A DNA stretch of 64,000 nucleotides from Pseudomonas caspiana (GCF_002158995.1 NZ_LOHF01000001.1:330699-394698); one strand, 5' to 3'. Shown: positions 52,540-62,214, counted from the stretch's first letter. Numbers and translations: made by a program. The notes: generated by a model not told the origin, from the sequence alone.

Positions 52540-53357
52540 TCTCCCGCAGACTTCAGGGACTTCAGTTGGCCGCTATGCGTCGACCAAGCCAGGCTCCCTT
52601 GAGTTGAGGCAGTAGGGGAGTATTCGCACCCTATCCAACCCCGATAGCCCGCACTGAGCAGCGCCTTGAACACTGCATCGAAGTTGATTTCCCCCGTGCC
52701 AGGCTCATGCCTCCCTGGGTTATCTGCGATCTGTACATGCGCCGCGTAAGGCAGGCTCAGCAGCATGTTCTCGATCAGATTTCCTTCACCGCGTTGGAGA
52801 TGGAAGAGATCCAACATGATCTTGATGTTTGGTAACCCAAGCCTCTCAATTACCTCACGTGCCTGGGCTTGGGTATTGAGCAAGTAGGTTGGTCGGTCGA
52901 GGATATTCAGTGGCTCAATCATCACTGTTTTTTCAATGGCTGCAGCCGCATGGGCCGCAAACGCGATGTTTTCGATGTAGCACGCCCACGCTTTCTCCTT
53001 CGTGACTTCAGCCAGGACATGGCCCGCCATCACATGGATTTGAGGGCAGCGCATCACTTCTGCGTATTCAAGCGCCTTTCCTACGCTGTCTTGGAAAGCT
53101 CCCCGCCGCTTTGGATCTACGGCTAATCCCCATTCACCAGCATCTACATCGCCAGCAGGTGTGTTCAGGCCAACGCATATCAGCGAATGCTGTTCGATCA
53201 ACTCACCTACCCGATGCAAAGGCAGTTCGTAGGGAAACCATAACTCGATGGCCTCAAATCCCAGGTTGGCGGCGGCGCCAAAACGTTTTTCGAGCTCCAA
53301 ATCCTGGAACAAAATTGACAGGTTTGCTGAGAGTCTCAGTTGTGACGGCGCGCTCAT
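52536..53357 (-). CDS. Hydroxypyruvate isomerase-like TIM-barrel protein
   Basis: A protein of 273 residues from ATG 53357, overlapping the CoA-transferase stop by 4 bp. Family landmarks: RLSANLSILFQDLELEKRF, NTPAGDVDAGEWGLAVDPKR, catalytic Glu in TVMIEPLN, Asp/His in KIMLDLFHLQRGEG, VQIADNPGRHEPGTGEINF and Glu in WIGCEYSP. Hyi interconverts hydroxypyruvate and tartronate semialdehyde; related barrels isomerise other 2-keto acids or sugars. The neighbours suggest a keto acid from aromatic or sugar acid breakdown rather than glyoxylate metabolism. Confidence 0.83.
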   Translation of the reverse strand: MSAPSQLRLSANLSILFQDLELEKRFGAAANLGFEAIELWFPYELPLHRVGELIEQHSLICVGLNTPAGDVDAGEWGLAVDPKRRGAFQDSVGKALEYAEVMRCPQIHVMAGHVLAEVTKEKAWACYIENIAFAAHAAAAIEKTVMIEPLNILDRPTYLLNTQAQAREVIERLGLPNIKIMLDLFHLQRGEGNLIENMLLSLPYAAHVQIADNPGRHEPGTGEINFDAVFKALLSAGYRGWIGCEYSPTASTQGSLAWSTHSGQLKSLKSAGE

Positions 53358-54529
53358 GAAGTAGCCCCCGACGTGTGTGGCAGGTAATCGAGCTGCCAAT
53401 CATCAAAGACTTCAGCATTGTGCTGACCATGTGACGGCGCTGGGTAACGTATCCGGCAGGGGGTAGCAGACAGTTTCACCGGGAAGCCCAACATTTTTAC
53501 GGTGCCATGGTTGCCGTGTGGCACATCAATAACCATCTGCTGATGAACAGTTTGAGGGCTCTGAAAGGCTTCGGACAACGGTTGGACAACTCCGCAAGGC
53601 ACACCTGCATCGTTGAGCAATGTCACCCAATGCGCCTGGGAGTACTGTGCTGTGTACACACTGATAAGAGCATTGAGCTCTGATCGATGCTCCATGCGTT
53701 TCTGATTGGTAGAGAAACGAGGATCGTCAAGTAGGGACGACGCACCAATGACTTTCAAGAAGCGCTGTAATACTCCTTCAGTGCTCGGGGCTACAGCGAT
53801 GGCTCCATCATTCGCAGGGAAGAGCCCATATGGAGCAGTGATTGGATGGTCGTTACCGCTTCGCACGGGAGCGTCTCCGGTGGCCAAGAAGTCCGACGCG
53901 TACCAGGCGAACATGCTCATCAACGAGTCCACCATGGCGGCTTCAACACGTTGGCCTTTACCAGTGGTATCTCTGGCGCGCAACGCGTTGACGATACCGA
54001 ATGCACAATAGAGCCCGGCAACAAGGTCTGAGATAGGTATTCCAGTCCGCAGCGGACTATCTGAAGCCGTGCCGTTCAGGCTCATAAATCCACTCATCGC
54101 TTGCGCGATGAAATCAAACGCCGGTCTCTGGCTGTTTGGCCCTGTAGATCCATAGCCATTGATTGATGCAACAATAAGCTTGGGATTGATGGCCTCTAGA
54201 CGCTCGGCACTTAACCCCATTTTATCCAGTACACCGGGTCGGAAATTCTCAACCAGTACATCGGCTTTGCTCAGCAACTGGTTCAATTGGCGAAGGCCAT
54301 CTTGAGTGCGTAGATCCAGACATACTGAGCGCTTATTGCGATTGAACCCCGCGAAATAGGTGCTCAGTCCGTTCTGGATCGTCCCCTGACCACGTATTGG
54401 ATCGCCTTCCCCAGGAGCTTCAATCTTCACCACGTCTGCACCCATGTCGCCAAGCAACATGGTGCAGAAAGGGCCTGACAAAATCCGCGTGAGGTCGACC
54501 ACCTTGATACCGCTTAATGGAAGGCTCAT
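53354..54529 (-). CDS. CaiB/BaiF-type CoA transferase (class III)
   Basis: A 391-residue protein. N-terminal VVDLTRILSGPFCTMLLGDM and GADVVKIEAPGEGDPIRG form the CoA-binding Rossmann part; the catalytic Asp is in GIPISDLVAGLYCAFG, followed by GKGQRVEAAMVDSLMSMF. It moves CoA from a donor thioester to a carboxylic acid. It lies 4 bp after the HMG-CoA-lyase-type gene. Transferase and lyase together can activate and split a 3-hydroxy-3-methyl(carboxy)glutarate- or citramalate-type acid. Confidence 0.88.
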   Translation of the reverse strand: MSLPLSGIKVVDLTRILSGPFCTMLLGDMGADVVKIEAPGEGDPIRGQGTIQNGLSTYFAGFNRNKRSVCLDLRTQDGLRQLNQLLSKADVLVENFRPGVLDKMGLSAERLEAINPKLIVASINGYGSTGPNSQRPAFDFIAQAMSGFMSLNGTASDSPLRTGIPISDLVAGLYCAFGIVNALRARDTTGKGQRVEAAMVDSLMSMFAWYASDFLATGDAPVRSGNDHPITAPYGLFPANDGAIAVAPSTEGVLQRFLKVIGASSLLDDPRFSTNQKRMEHRSELNALISVYTAQYSQAHWVTLLNDAGVPCGVVQPLSEAFQSPQTVHQQMVIDVPHGNHGTVKMLGFPVKLSATPCRIRYPAPSHGQHNAEVFDDWQLDYLPHTSGATS

Positions 54530-54533
54530 GAGA

Positions 54534-55514
54534 TCACCCTGCTGCCGTAGCGGTAGCTTCCGCTGAGTGAAGCCGTAAGCGCGGGCCCGCTTTCATGACT
54601 TGGCCAGCTAGAGTCTTTCCAAGGAACCTTTCCATTTTTTTGGCGACACTAATGGCACGTTCCAGGTCGATACCGGTCTCGTAACCCGCTTCGTGCAGAA
54701 GGTAAATCAGATCTTCTGTGCAGATGTTGCCGGTTGCTCCTGCTGCGAATGGGCATCCACCCAAGCCGGCTACGGAAGAGTCAAAGCGTGTAATGCCTTC
54801 TTCAAGACCGACCAGCACGTTGGCCAGTCCAATCCCTCGGGTGTTGTGAAGATGCAGCGCGAGATCCACGCCTGGCACCGCTGCACGCACAGCGCGCACT
54901 AGAGCTCTGATGTTCTGCGGGGTTGCCATGCCGGTGGTGTCACTGAGGGTGATTTCAGTCACGCCAACGCGGACGTAACGACGGGCAATTTCTTGGACTT
55001 TTTCTACCGGGATATCGCCCTCAAACGGGCAACCAAAGGCTGTGGCCACTGCTCCAATAATCTTCATTGGCCTAGGGCGGCTGCGCAGGCTGAATGCAAC
55101 CTCAGAGAGTCCGTCGAGCGTTTCCTGAAGGCTTCGGTTGAGATTCTTGCGGTTGTGGGTATTGGAGGCAGAACAAAGCAATACGGCGGCGTCCAGATCG
55201 GTCTGGATCGCGCGCTGCGCGGCTCGAAGGTTTGGCACCAAAGCAGATAGGCGGGTGTCTGAGCGACGGTTGATCCCAGCGAGAACGACTTCGGCATCGG
55301 CCAACTGCGGTACGGCTTTGGGGGATACAAAGGAGGTGACTTCGATATTCTTCAGACCAGCGTCAAGCATATCGTTGATAAGCTCGATTTTTCTCTGCGT
55401 AGGGATGAATGTGTGTTCGATTTGCAAGCCATCCCGGGTGCCGACCTCGGTGACTTCGATGATAGGCTTGCTAGAGCTTGCCAGCGTTGCGCCTTCGTTT
55501 TGACTGTTCGTCAT
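54534..55514 (-). CDS. Hydroxymethylglutaryl-CoA lyase-family protein
   Basis: A protein of 326 residues from ATG 55514 (AGGAGAAG eight bases before). EVGTRDGLQ near the N terminus (catalytic Asp), DTTGMATP, LHLHNTRGIG (metal His pair) and the signature GLGGCPFAAGATGNICTED with the active-site Cys are present. The family splits HMG-CoA to acetyl-CoA and acetoacetate; close relatives split citramalyl-CoA or other 3-hydroxyacyl-CoA. It is the first gene of the operon lyase-transferase-isomerase-lactonase-MFS, divergent from the LysR at 55653. Confidence 0.87.
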   Translation of the reverse strand: MTNSQNEGATLASSSKPIIEVTEVGTRDGLQIEHTFIPTQRKIELINDMLDAGLKNIEVTSFVSPKAVPQLADAEVVLAGINRRSDTRLSALVPNLRAAQRAIQTDLDAAVLLCSASNTHNRKNLNRSLQETLDGLSEVAFSLRSRPRPMKIIGAVATAFGCPFEGDIPVEKVQEIARRYVRVGVTEITLSDTTGMATPQNIRALVRAVRAAVPGVDLALHLHNTRGIGLANVLVGLEEGITRFDSSVAGLGGCPFAAGATGNICTEDLIYLLHEAGYETGIDLERAISVAKKMERFLGKTLAGQVMKAGPRLRLHSAEATATAAG

Positions 55515-55652
55515 CTTGTCTTCTCCTGCTGTGTGCCCTGGTACGATCAGGCCGCCCAGGTTGCGATTGTTTTTTTGTATCCTTCCTCCAATTACCTGCC
55601 CCGAAAAGCGATCATTAAAGCTTCCCCCCCTCTCCAAATGAGATGGCTATAG

Positions 55653-56540
55653 ATGCGTGACCTTGATACCCGTACCGCCCGCATTTTTCTCGCCGTGGCC
55701 GAGGAGGGCAGCATTGCGAAAGCTGCTGTCCGTGAGCACATCGTGGCTTCCGCTGTGAGCAAGCGGCTGAAGGAGCTTGAACAGGCTCTGGATGTCACCT
55801 TGGTCGAGCGGAGTCAGCAGGGAATCCGTTTAACGCCCGCAGGCGAAGCTATGGCTCACCACGCACGTCAGGTGATTCGGGCGCTGGACTTGATGCGTGT
55901 GGAAATGTCGGAATACGGGCAGGGCATTCGTGGAGTGGTGCGAGTTCGGGTCAGCGCGTCAGCGCTATCGGTAGGCTTGCCTCAACAAATACAAGAATTC
56001 CTGAAGCAACATCAGGACATCAGGCTCGATCTTGAAGAACTGGAGACTCCTCTGATCGTCAGGGAAGTAGCAGAAGGGCGTGCCGATGTCGGCGTTTGCC
56101 CTGGCCTGTTTTTTGACGATCGACTGGAGGTTTTTCCTTTCGCTGATTATCAATTGTCGATAGTTGTACCGGAGGGGCACGCCCTTAGTCATGAAGCCAG
56201 CGTGTATTATGAACAGACGTTGATGTACGACCATGTAGAACAGCCTCGCACCACCGCTCTCGCTCAGTTAGTGGACTACGCGGCCAAGCAGAGTTCGTTA
56301 CTCAAGACTGTCCGCATAAGGGTTCGGGGATTTGATGCTGTATGCCGAATGATCGGCCTCGGCATGGGAGTGGGTATCGTGCCGTCATTTCTCGCCGAGG
56401 CCTACGGAGCGACATACGGGCTCGCATTCGTACCGCTGCTTGACTCGTGGGCAAAGCCAAAAATCTGCGTGATCTGTCATCAACACGAAACCCTTTCACC
56501 AGCGGCGTCCGCGTTTTTGCAGTACCTCAAGCTGATCTGA
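55653..56540 (+). CDS. LysR-family regulator of the lyase/CoA-transferase operon
   Basis: A 295-residue regulator. The HTH is FLAVAEEGSIAKAAVREHIV, ASAVSKRLKELEQALDVTLV (residues ~11-50), with effector domain from VVRVRVSASALSVGLPQQIQ. It is transcribed away from the HMG-CoA-lyase operon with a 138 bp gap, so direct control of that operon is likely. The ATG at 55653 follows the CTCCAAATGAG stretch, with no strong ribosome binding site. Confidence 0.86.
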   Translation: MRDLDTRTARIFLAVAEEGSIAKAAVREHIVASAVSKRLKELEQALDVTLVERSQQGIRLTPAGEAMAHHARQVIRALDLMRVEMSEYGQGIRGVVRVRVSASALSVGLPQQIQEFLKQHQDIRLDLEELETPLIVREVAEGRADVGVCPGLFFDDRLEVFPFADYQLSIVVPEGHALSHEASVYYEQTLMYDHVEQPRTTALAQLVDYAAKQSSLLKTVRIRVRGFDAVCRMIGLGMGVGIVPSFLAEAYGATYGLAFVPLLDSWAKPKICVICHQHETLSPAASAFLQYLKLI

Positions 56541-56592
56541 TCTGTAGCGTTTGGATGTCCACCTCTCTTCACCCCGTGTTTGAGACTCCCGT

Positions 56593-56632
56593 GGCCTCCT
56601 GGTAGTAGATGATCATCCAATACCAGGGAGCC
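56593..56632. terminator. Hairpin between convergent LysR and OprD genes
   Basis: GGCCTCCTGGTA (56593-56604) pairs, with one mismatch-type shift, with TACCAGGGAGCC (56621-56632). It lies between two genes that converge, so a bidirectional terminator is plausible. It has no T-run. Confidence 0.4.
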
Positions 56633-56729
56633 TATACCTAGCCCATCAGAGGTGACCATCGAGAATTCAAGTCACTACTGCACACATAGGCATCGATAAT
56701 CTTATGGCGTGTCCTGGACAGGGTGGTTC

Positions 56730-57956
56730 TCAGAATGAGGTGAAAAGATAGCTCGCAATCAATCTCGTCTCGTCGATGTCGCGCAAGTCATCACTTCGGA
56801 AGGTCGCATTTCTGAGTCTGAGGGAGAGGCCTTTGAGCTTTCCTTGAAACGCATAACTCACGTCCACATCACGCTCCCACTCTCTGTCAGCGCCGGCTTT
56901 CTTCAATCCGTCTCCATGAATATAGGCGGTGAAGAAGCTGAGTCCGGGAACTCCTAGCGCAGCAAAATCATAGCCGTAACGAAGCTGCCAGCTACGCTCG
57001 CCTGCACTCCCGAAGTCGTGATACTGCACATAGTTGGGAAGGTAAGGGTTGTTGACGTAGGCAAAGCCGGTCGATCCCTGCATGACCTGGTACGTCGCCA
57101 TCACGCTGTGGCCATTATTCATTGAGTAGTTGAACGAGGCCGCATAGGCTCGGTTATCGACATCACCAGCCTTGGCGGCTCCGATGTCGCTGCTGGCAAA
57201 GGCACGCAGATCGGTCGTGAGGTTGCCGTTCCCTAGCGGCATGCTGTGAACCAAGCCCACATACTGTTGACGATATACGTCATCCAGCTCGCCATAGAAA
57301 TAACTGGCGCTCAACTTAGGGGTGATTCTATATGTGGCTCCCCCGAGTCGGTAAAAGTCACCGATCCCAGTCGCACGATAGCGGCCATCTTTCACAGCGA
57401 TGGTGATGTCCTTCAAGTCCGTAGAATCGGGGGTAATGGTCTGGTCGAACTGCGCGAGGTTGATTGTCAATCGATCAATATCTGTCGAAGTGACTTGGAA
57501 TCCCTGGAATGTCTGCGGCGTCAATCTACTATTGTTGTACTGGAGAACAGGGTATTTCGGTAGTGACATACCGTACCGAACAGTTGTATCGAATACCTTG
57601 GCTTTGACGCCGTACCCGGCCTTTGAATATTCATCTACTGCTTCGCCAGAAGCGCGTTTTGGAAGCAGTCCACTACCTGATCGATCTGGGCTAGAGTCCA
57701 GTTTGTACCCTGCAAAGATCAACGCGTCTGCCCCGAAGCCAACTGGGCCTGATGTGTAACCAGACTCATAATTGAGCAAAAGGCCTTGGGCCCACTCTTC
57801 TCGTTTAGATACGCCTGTGCCTTGGCGAAAGTCACCATTGTAATAAAAGTTTCGGGCTTCAAGGCGGATTTTACTGTCCTCTATAAAGCCTTCCGAGAAC
57901 GCGCTGTTAGCGATGAGCGTAAGAGGGATGATGACATTTGAGAGGGAGCGATTCAT
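56730..57956 (-). CDS. OprD-family outer-membrane porin
   Basis: A 408-residue protein with an N-terminal signal (MNRSLSNVIIPLTLIANSAF; mature start near SEGFIEDSKI). The mature barrel begins IEDSKIRLEARNFYYNGDFR, the usual OprD opening, and ends in LIASYLFTSF with the C-terminal Phe that directs outer-membrane insertion. OprD-type porins take up specific carboxylates or basic amino acids. Set next to DctA and LigI genes, it is the probable outer-membrane entry for an aromatic or pyrone carboxylate. Confidence 0.9.
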   Translation of the reverse strand: MNRSLSNVIIPLTLIANSAFSEGFIEDSKIRLEARNFYYNGDFRQGTGVSKREEWAQGLLLNYESGYTSGPVGFGADALIFAGYKLDSSPDRSGSGLLPKRASGEAVDEYSKAGYGVKAKVFDTTVRYGMSLPKYPVLQYNNSRLTPQTFQGFQVTSTDIDRLTINLAQFDQTITPDSTDLKDITIAVKDGRYRATGIGDFYRLGGATYRITPKLSASYFYGELDDVYRQQYVGLVHSMPLGNGNLTTDLRAFASSDIGAAKAGDVDNRAYAASFNYSMNNGHSVMATYQVMQGSTGFAYVNNPYLPNYVQYHDFGSAGERSWQLRYGYDFAALGVPGLSFFTAYIHGDGLKKAGADREWERDVDVSYAFQGKLKGLSLRLRNATFRSDDLRDIDETRLIASYLFTSF

Positions 57957-58037
57957 TTTTATTATTTTCCTGACGCAGAGTGTCGCTGCTCGGCGCTAGG
58001 CCGAACAGGACATACTTTTATTATTGAGGTTGAAGCT

Positions 58038-59351
58038 TTAGTGTTTGACGCTGAGTTCTTTAGCGAGCTTGTCGCGATCCAGCTCTTTTTCCCAAGCTGA
58101 GACGACCAGGGCAGCTACACCATTACCAACAAGATTGGTCATTGCCAATCCAGTCCCCATGAAACGGTGAATGCCGAGGATTAGCACCATGCCTGCCACA
58201 GGAACAAGAGGCACAACCATCAGCGTACTGGTCAGCATCACAAAGGCGGCGCCGGAGATACCGCTGGCACCTTTGGATGTCAGCATTGCGACCACCACGA
58301 GCGTCAGCTGTTGGGTGAGTGACAGTTCGATGTTTAAAGCTTGCGCGATGAACAGAACGGCCATGGTCAGGTAGATATTGGTACCGTCCAGGTTGAACGA
58401 GTAACCGGTCGGAATCACCAAGCCTACTACCGGCTTCGAGCAACCCAATCGCTCCATCTTCTCCATGATTTGCGGAAGTACAACTTCAGACGAACTGGTA
58501 CCCAGCACCACCAACAGTTCTTCTTTAATGTAAGCCACGAACCGGAGGATGTTGAAGCCGCAAAGCTTAGCCACAGCGCCAAGCACAACAATCACGAATA
58601 GCGCGCAGAGGATGTAGAAGCTGCCCACCAGTTTCATGAGTGGCAGCAGAGCTGCGACGCCATAGGTGCCTACCGTGAAGGCAATCGCACCAAACGCGCC
58701 GACTGCGGAGAGCTTGGCAATGATATGAACGATCCGGAAGAAAACCGCCGAGAGACCTTCAATCATGTCGTAGACCGGCTTGCCCTTGTCGCCCATTGAC
58801 GAGAGTGCGCATCCGAAGAGGATGGAGACCAAGAGGATGCACAGCACATTGCCCTCGGCAAAAGCTTGGGCGAATGTTGAAGGGATGATTCCCATCAGAA
58901 ACTCGACCATGTGCATGTGTTGGGCTTTTTCTGCAAAACCCGTGACCGCTGATGCATCCAGCGAATTCACATCCACATTGAATCCCCCTCCCGGATTGAA
59001 GAGATGGCCTCCAATCAGGCCGATGAGGAGAGAGACTGTAGAAATGACCTCGAAATAGAGAAGTGCTTTACCACCGACACGACCTACTTTCTTCAAATCG
59101 CGCATCCCTGCGATGCCGGTTACCACTGTGCAGAAAACAACTGGGCCAATGATCATTTTGATCAGCTTGATGAAGGCATCACCCAGCGGTTTGAGATCAG
59201 CGGCAAAGGTAGGCCAGAAGTGACCGACGACTACACCTACGATGATTCCCAGTAGCACCTGGAAGTACATTGCTTTGTAGAAGGGTGGCTTTGTCTTCAC
59301 TACAGAGGGTGAAGTAGCTTCGGCCTGAGCAGACGCAGGGCTGGAGTTCAT
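58038..59351 (-). CDS. dctA: DctA-type dicarboxylate symporter, second copy
   Basis: A protein of 437 residues from ATG 59351, with an extra hydrophilic N-terminal leader. All DctA motifs are canonical: [34 protein letters not shown], the TM7 stretch [30 protein letters not shown] and [17 protein letters not shown]. It imports C4-dicarboxylates or similar acids with protons or sodium. It sits between ligI and oprD on the same strand, so a pyrone-dicarboxylate or tricarboxylate intermediate is a candidate cargo. Confidence 0.88.
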   Translation of the reverse strand: MNSSPASAQAEATSPSVVKTKPPFYKAMYFQVLLGIIVGVVVGHFWPTFAADLKPLGDAFIKLIKMIIGPVVFCTVVTGIAGMRDLKKVGRVGGKALLYFEVISTVSLLIGLIGGHLFNPGGGFNVDVNSLDASAVTGFAEKAQHMHMVEFLMGIIPSTFAQAFAEGNVLCILLVSILFGCALSSMGDKGKPVYDMIEGLSAVFFRIVHIIAKLSAVGAFGAIAFTVGTYGVAALLPLMKLVGSFYILCALFVIVVLGAVAKLCGFNILRFVAYIKEELLVVLGTSSSEVVLPQIMEKMERLGCSKPVVGLVIPTGYSFNLDGTNIYLTMAVLFIAQALNIELSLTQQLTLVVVAMLTSKGASGISGAAFVMLTSTLMVVPLVPVAGMVLILGIHRFMGTGLAMTNLVGNGVAALVVSAWEKELDRDKLAKELSVKH

Positions 59352-59402
59352 GGCTAGTCTCACTAAATCTTATTTTTGGAGGAATGGTCGAGCTTGTCTT
59401 GC

Positions 59403-60266
59403 TTAGCGTCCGTATAGCTTCAGAGGGTTCTCCACCAGAAGCTTCTGACGCTTCTCTGGATCTGCGCAGAATTGAAACATCAGATCCACCAGCCCTCCGT
59501 CGTTTGGCATGTCCTTAGAGATGTTTGGATGTGGCCAGTCGGTACCCCACAAAACTCTTTCCGGAGCGATCTCAATAAGTCGCTCTGCGAAAGGTATCGC
59601 ATCCTCGAACGGTCGACGACCAGCGGAGACGCGTTCTGCACCGCAGACCTTCACCCAAGCCAATGGGTTTTCCATCAGTTGTTGCAGTGCGTGGAATGGT
59701 TTCTGGTCGATGCCATCCTGGGCTTTGACTCGGCCCATGTGGTCGATGATGAAAGGTACCGGGATCCGCGCAAGCCGATCTGCGTAGGTGAGGATGTCTT
59801 GGGCATCAAGGTGCAAAACCACGTGCCATCCCAAATCTGCAAGACGATCTACGGTGCTATCGAAAACATCAAGATCGGGGGCTCCGCCCAAGTGAGCAAC
59901 GAAGTTGAAACGAACCCCACGAACACCGCCGGCATCAAGGGCTGCCAGCTGCTCATCAGATTCGGAGCCATCGACGATGGCTACACCCCGATAGCGCCCC
60001 TCGCTGCGAGCGATGGTGTCGAGCATGGCGCGATTGTCGGTACCGTGACAGCTGGCCTGGACTATTACGCCACGGCTGAAACCGAGGTGATCGTGCAAAG
60101 ACCGCAGAGCTTCGAAAGGTGCATCTGGAGGCGTATAGCTGCGGTCTTCTGCGTAGGGAAAAACCGAGGCGGGCCCAAACACATGGCAATGTGCGTCCCA
60201 CGCGCCTTCTGGCAGCTTTTGCAGAGGAATGGTGGGGTGTGGATCTGGAGCGAGGCAGGATTTCAT
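59403..60266 (-). CDS. ligI: 2-pyrone-4,6-dicarboxylate lactonase (LigI)
   Basis: A 287-residue amidohydrolase-superfamily enzyme. It hydrolyses 2-pyrone-4,6-dicarboxylate to 4-oxalomesaconate, a step of the protocatechuate 4,5-cleavage (and 3-O-methylgallate/syringate) route. Landmark segments: WDAHCHVFGPASVFPYAEDR, SYTPPDAPFEALRSLHDHLG, VQASCHGTDN, GVRFNFVAHLGG, VVLHLDAQD, FIIDHMGR and WGTDWPHPN with the catalytic Asp. The product is the substrate of the GalD-type tautomerase encoded at 62211, so the two belong to one pathway. Its gene is followed by dctA and oprD. Confidence 0.87.
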   Translation of the reverse strand: MKSCLAPDPHPTIPLQKLPEGAWDAHCHVFGPASVFPYAEDRSYTPPDAPFEALRSLHDHLGFSRGVIVQASCHGTDNRAMLDTIARSEGRYRGVAIVDGSESDEQLAALDAGGVRGVRFNFVAHLGGAPDLDVFDSTVDRLADLGWHVVLHLDAQDILTYADRLARIPVPFIIDHMGRVKAQDGIDQKPFHALQQLMENPLAWVKVCGAERVSAGRRPFEDAIPFAERLIEIAPERVLWGTDWPHPNISKDMPNDGGLVDLMFQFCADPEKRQKLLVENPLKLYGR

Positions 60267-60381
60267 CTCGTATCCTATTAGTCGTTGTTAGTGGAATCGA
60301 TAGCCCGATGGTGGGCGTCTTCCGGCCTATCAACAACTCGACCCGAGTTCTAGCAGTTATGCTGTTTTTGCATGTGTCAGG

Positions 60382-61266
60382 CTAAGGTATGCAAATCTCA
60401 CGCACGAGTGCCATCGTTTGTTCTGCGAGACGAGAGAGAGGCCTCTGCTCGAATGTGGCGACGAATATATGGGTCTGAATTGTGGGATCGACTATCTGCG
60501 CGGCTTTGAGACCTTCCAATTGGCCGTTGCTGTTGACCAGCGCGGAACGAAACAGCACTCCATAGCCCATGTCGAGATCAATCAGCTCCAGAAGGGACGG
60601 GATGCTGTCTACCTCCAGAGATATGTTGAGCTGAACCTCGTGGCGTGTTGCTTCAGTCTCGATCAAGCGCCGAATTGAATGAGGCTCACTCGGGGTGATG
60701 AGCGGAAAATTGCCCAAGTCCTTCATCTGGACAGTGGCTGGGAGCTCGGAATGCTGGCTCCCGATGAGCATCAATGGCTCAGAATGTAGGTGCTCGTATT
60801 GGAGCTGCGCATTTTGACCAGGATTGAAAAGCAGCGCGAAATCAAGTCGGCCCAAGAGCAACCACTCGCGCACCGAGTGAGTAAGGCCTTCTTTGATGCC
60901 TAAGATGCAATTCGGGAAGCGCTTGCGAAATGCCGTTACCAACGCCACGGTATGGCGCCGGGAAATGCTGGGAGGAAGGCCGATGACGACTTTGCCGGAC
61001 AGGGTATCGCGTTGTTCCCGTAGGTCTTCCCGCGCTACCTGAACCTGTCTGAGAATGCCCTTACCGTGTTCAAAGAGTCGCTGCCCAGAACCGGTTAGTA
61101 ATACCCCACGTCCATTGCGCATCAGTAGATGCTCCTGGAGTTCAACCTCAAGCTGGCGAACCTGCCGACTGACGACAGACTGCGAGATGTTCAGGACAGC
61201 TGCGGCTTTGGTGAAACTGCCAAATTCCGCCACCCGTACAAAGCATTCCAGTTGCTTGAGATCCAT
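60382..61266 (-). CDS. LysR-family regulator within the galC/galD-ligI cluster
   Basis: A 294-residue protein. HTH LECFVRVAEFGSFTKAAAVL, NISQSVVSRQVRQLEVELQE (residues ~6-50); effector domain from KVVIGLPPSISRRHTVALVT. It starts 24 bp after the dehydrogenase gene on the same strand, so it is co-transcribed with galC-galD and autoregulated rather than divergent, an uncommon arrangement for LysR. The likely inducer is a pathway intermediate such as gallate, oxalomesaconate or pyrone dicarboxylate (inference). Confidence 0.84.
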   Translation of the reverse strand: MDLKQLECFVRVAEFGSFTKAAAVLNISQSVVSRQVRQLEVELQEHLLMRNGRGVLLTGSGQRLFEHGKGILRQVQVAREDLREQRDTLSGKVVIGLPPSISRRHTVALVTAFRKRFPNCILGIKEGLTHSVREWLLLGRLDFALLFNPGQNAQLQYEHLHSEPLMLIGSQHSELPATVQMKDLGNFPLITPSEPHSIRRLIETEATRHEVQLNISLEVDSIPSLLELIDLDMGYGVLFRSALVNSNGQLEGLKAAQIVDPTIQTHIFVATFEQRPLSRLAEQTMALVREICIP

Positions 61267-61290
61267 GGGGCTCGACTCAAAGACCTTATC

Positions 61291-62214
61291 TTACCCTTTT
61301 TCTAGGGCTTCACTTTGCTTGGCGGCTGAGCTGCCATAGAGGGTGTCGACCAATACACTCCAACTGAAGGGTTCCAGCGTCGAATATTCGATGTCCGCTT
61401 CAGCCATTGAGTCTATAAGCCCTCGTTGTGAGCTCACTATCGCCCGACTCATGTAAGCGGCAACACCGACATCGCTAACTGTCTTCGCTACCTCTTTCAT
61501 CTCCTCTGATCGGCGTAGCCCGTGCTCTGCCACGCGACTGATCAGATAGTGCGGGAGATCACTGTTCCATCCCATACTTGGAAAGCTTTTGTGCAGCGAC
61601 GTGAGAACTTCATCCTCCGCATCGTACTGGCGAGCAGCGCTCAAACACTCCGTCGTGAGGGCCTCTAAGCCTTTGATCATGATGCTTCGACACATCTTGA
61701 TCGCTGAGGCCACGCCAATGGTGTTGGCGACCACGCGGGTGTTCATGCCAAGAGCGTTGAGTTGAGAGCAGACCTCATCAGAACGAGTGCCGCCGAGCAG
61801 TATGGGCGTGAGCAGTCGCTGCGGAGGAACGGGCGCCATGACAGCGGCGTCAATGTAATCAATTCCGTACTGGGCCATCACGGCTTCTACCACCCGCTTG
61901 GTTGCAGGTGCAACGGAGTTGATATCTATGAACAACTGCCCCTTCAGCATCAGTGGAGCCGCATCCTGTGCGACCCTCAGGGCACTGTCGGCGGTCACGG
62001 CAGAAATCACCCACTCGCCGCGCGATAGGGCAAGGGCAGCGCTATCGCAGACGGTCACGCCGCAACGTCGCCCTTTTTCGAGCAGGGCTGGTCGTTTTTT
62101 CGGGTCGTCGTGCAATCGATCATAGGTGAAAACTTCTACGCCAGCGGCAGCAAGGTCTTGCCCTAGGATGCCACCAGCTTCACCGAAGCCGATCAAGGTA
62201 AGGGTTTTGATCAT
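61291..62214 (-). CDS. 6-phosphogluconate/beta-hydroxyacid dehydrogenase-like protein
   Basis: A 307-residue protein. The N-terminal Rossmann motif is LIGFGEAGGILGQDLAAAGV, then SAVTADSALRVAQDAAP and DINSVAPATKR as in 3-hydroxyisobutyrate-type dehydrogenases; the C-terminal helical part (IGVASAIKMCRSIMIKGLEA) has a Lys in the catalytic position. It overlaps galD by 4 bp (GATGA-type overlap). Related genes occur with PrpF/GalD-type tautomerases in gallate and protocatechuate clusters. An oxidoreductase step on 4-carboxy-4-hydroxy-2-oxoadipate or a related acid is possible; not proven. Confidence 0.8.
   Translation of the reverse strand: MIKTLTLIGFGEAGGILGQDLAAAGVEVFTYDRLHDDPKKRPALLEKGRRCGVTVCDSAALALSRGEWVISAVTADSALRVAQDAAPLMLKGQLFIDINSVAPATKRVVEAVMAQYGIDYIDAAVMAPVPPQRLLTPILLGGTRSDEVCSQLNALGMNTRVVANTIGVASAIKMCRSIMIKGLEALTTECLSAARQYDAEDEVLTSLHKSFPSMGWNSDLPHYLISRVAEHGLRRSEEMKEVAKTVSDVGVAAYMSRAIVSSQRGLIDSMAEADIEYSTLEPFSWSVLVDTLYGSSAAKQSEALEKG

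Noticed and set aside
59472-60281. 269-codon plus-strand frame over ligI
   Set aside because: It mirrors the LigI gene on the other strand, has no family match and the LigI motifs are intact on the minus strand.
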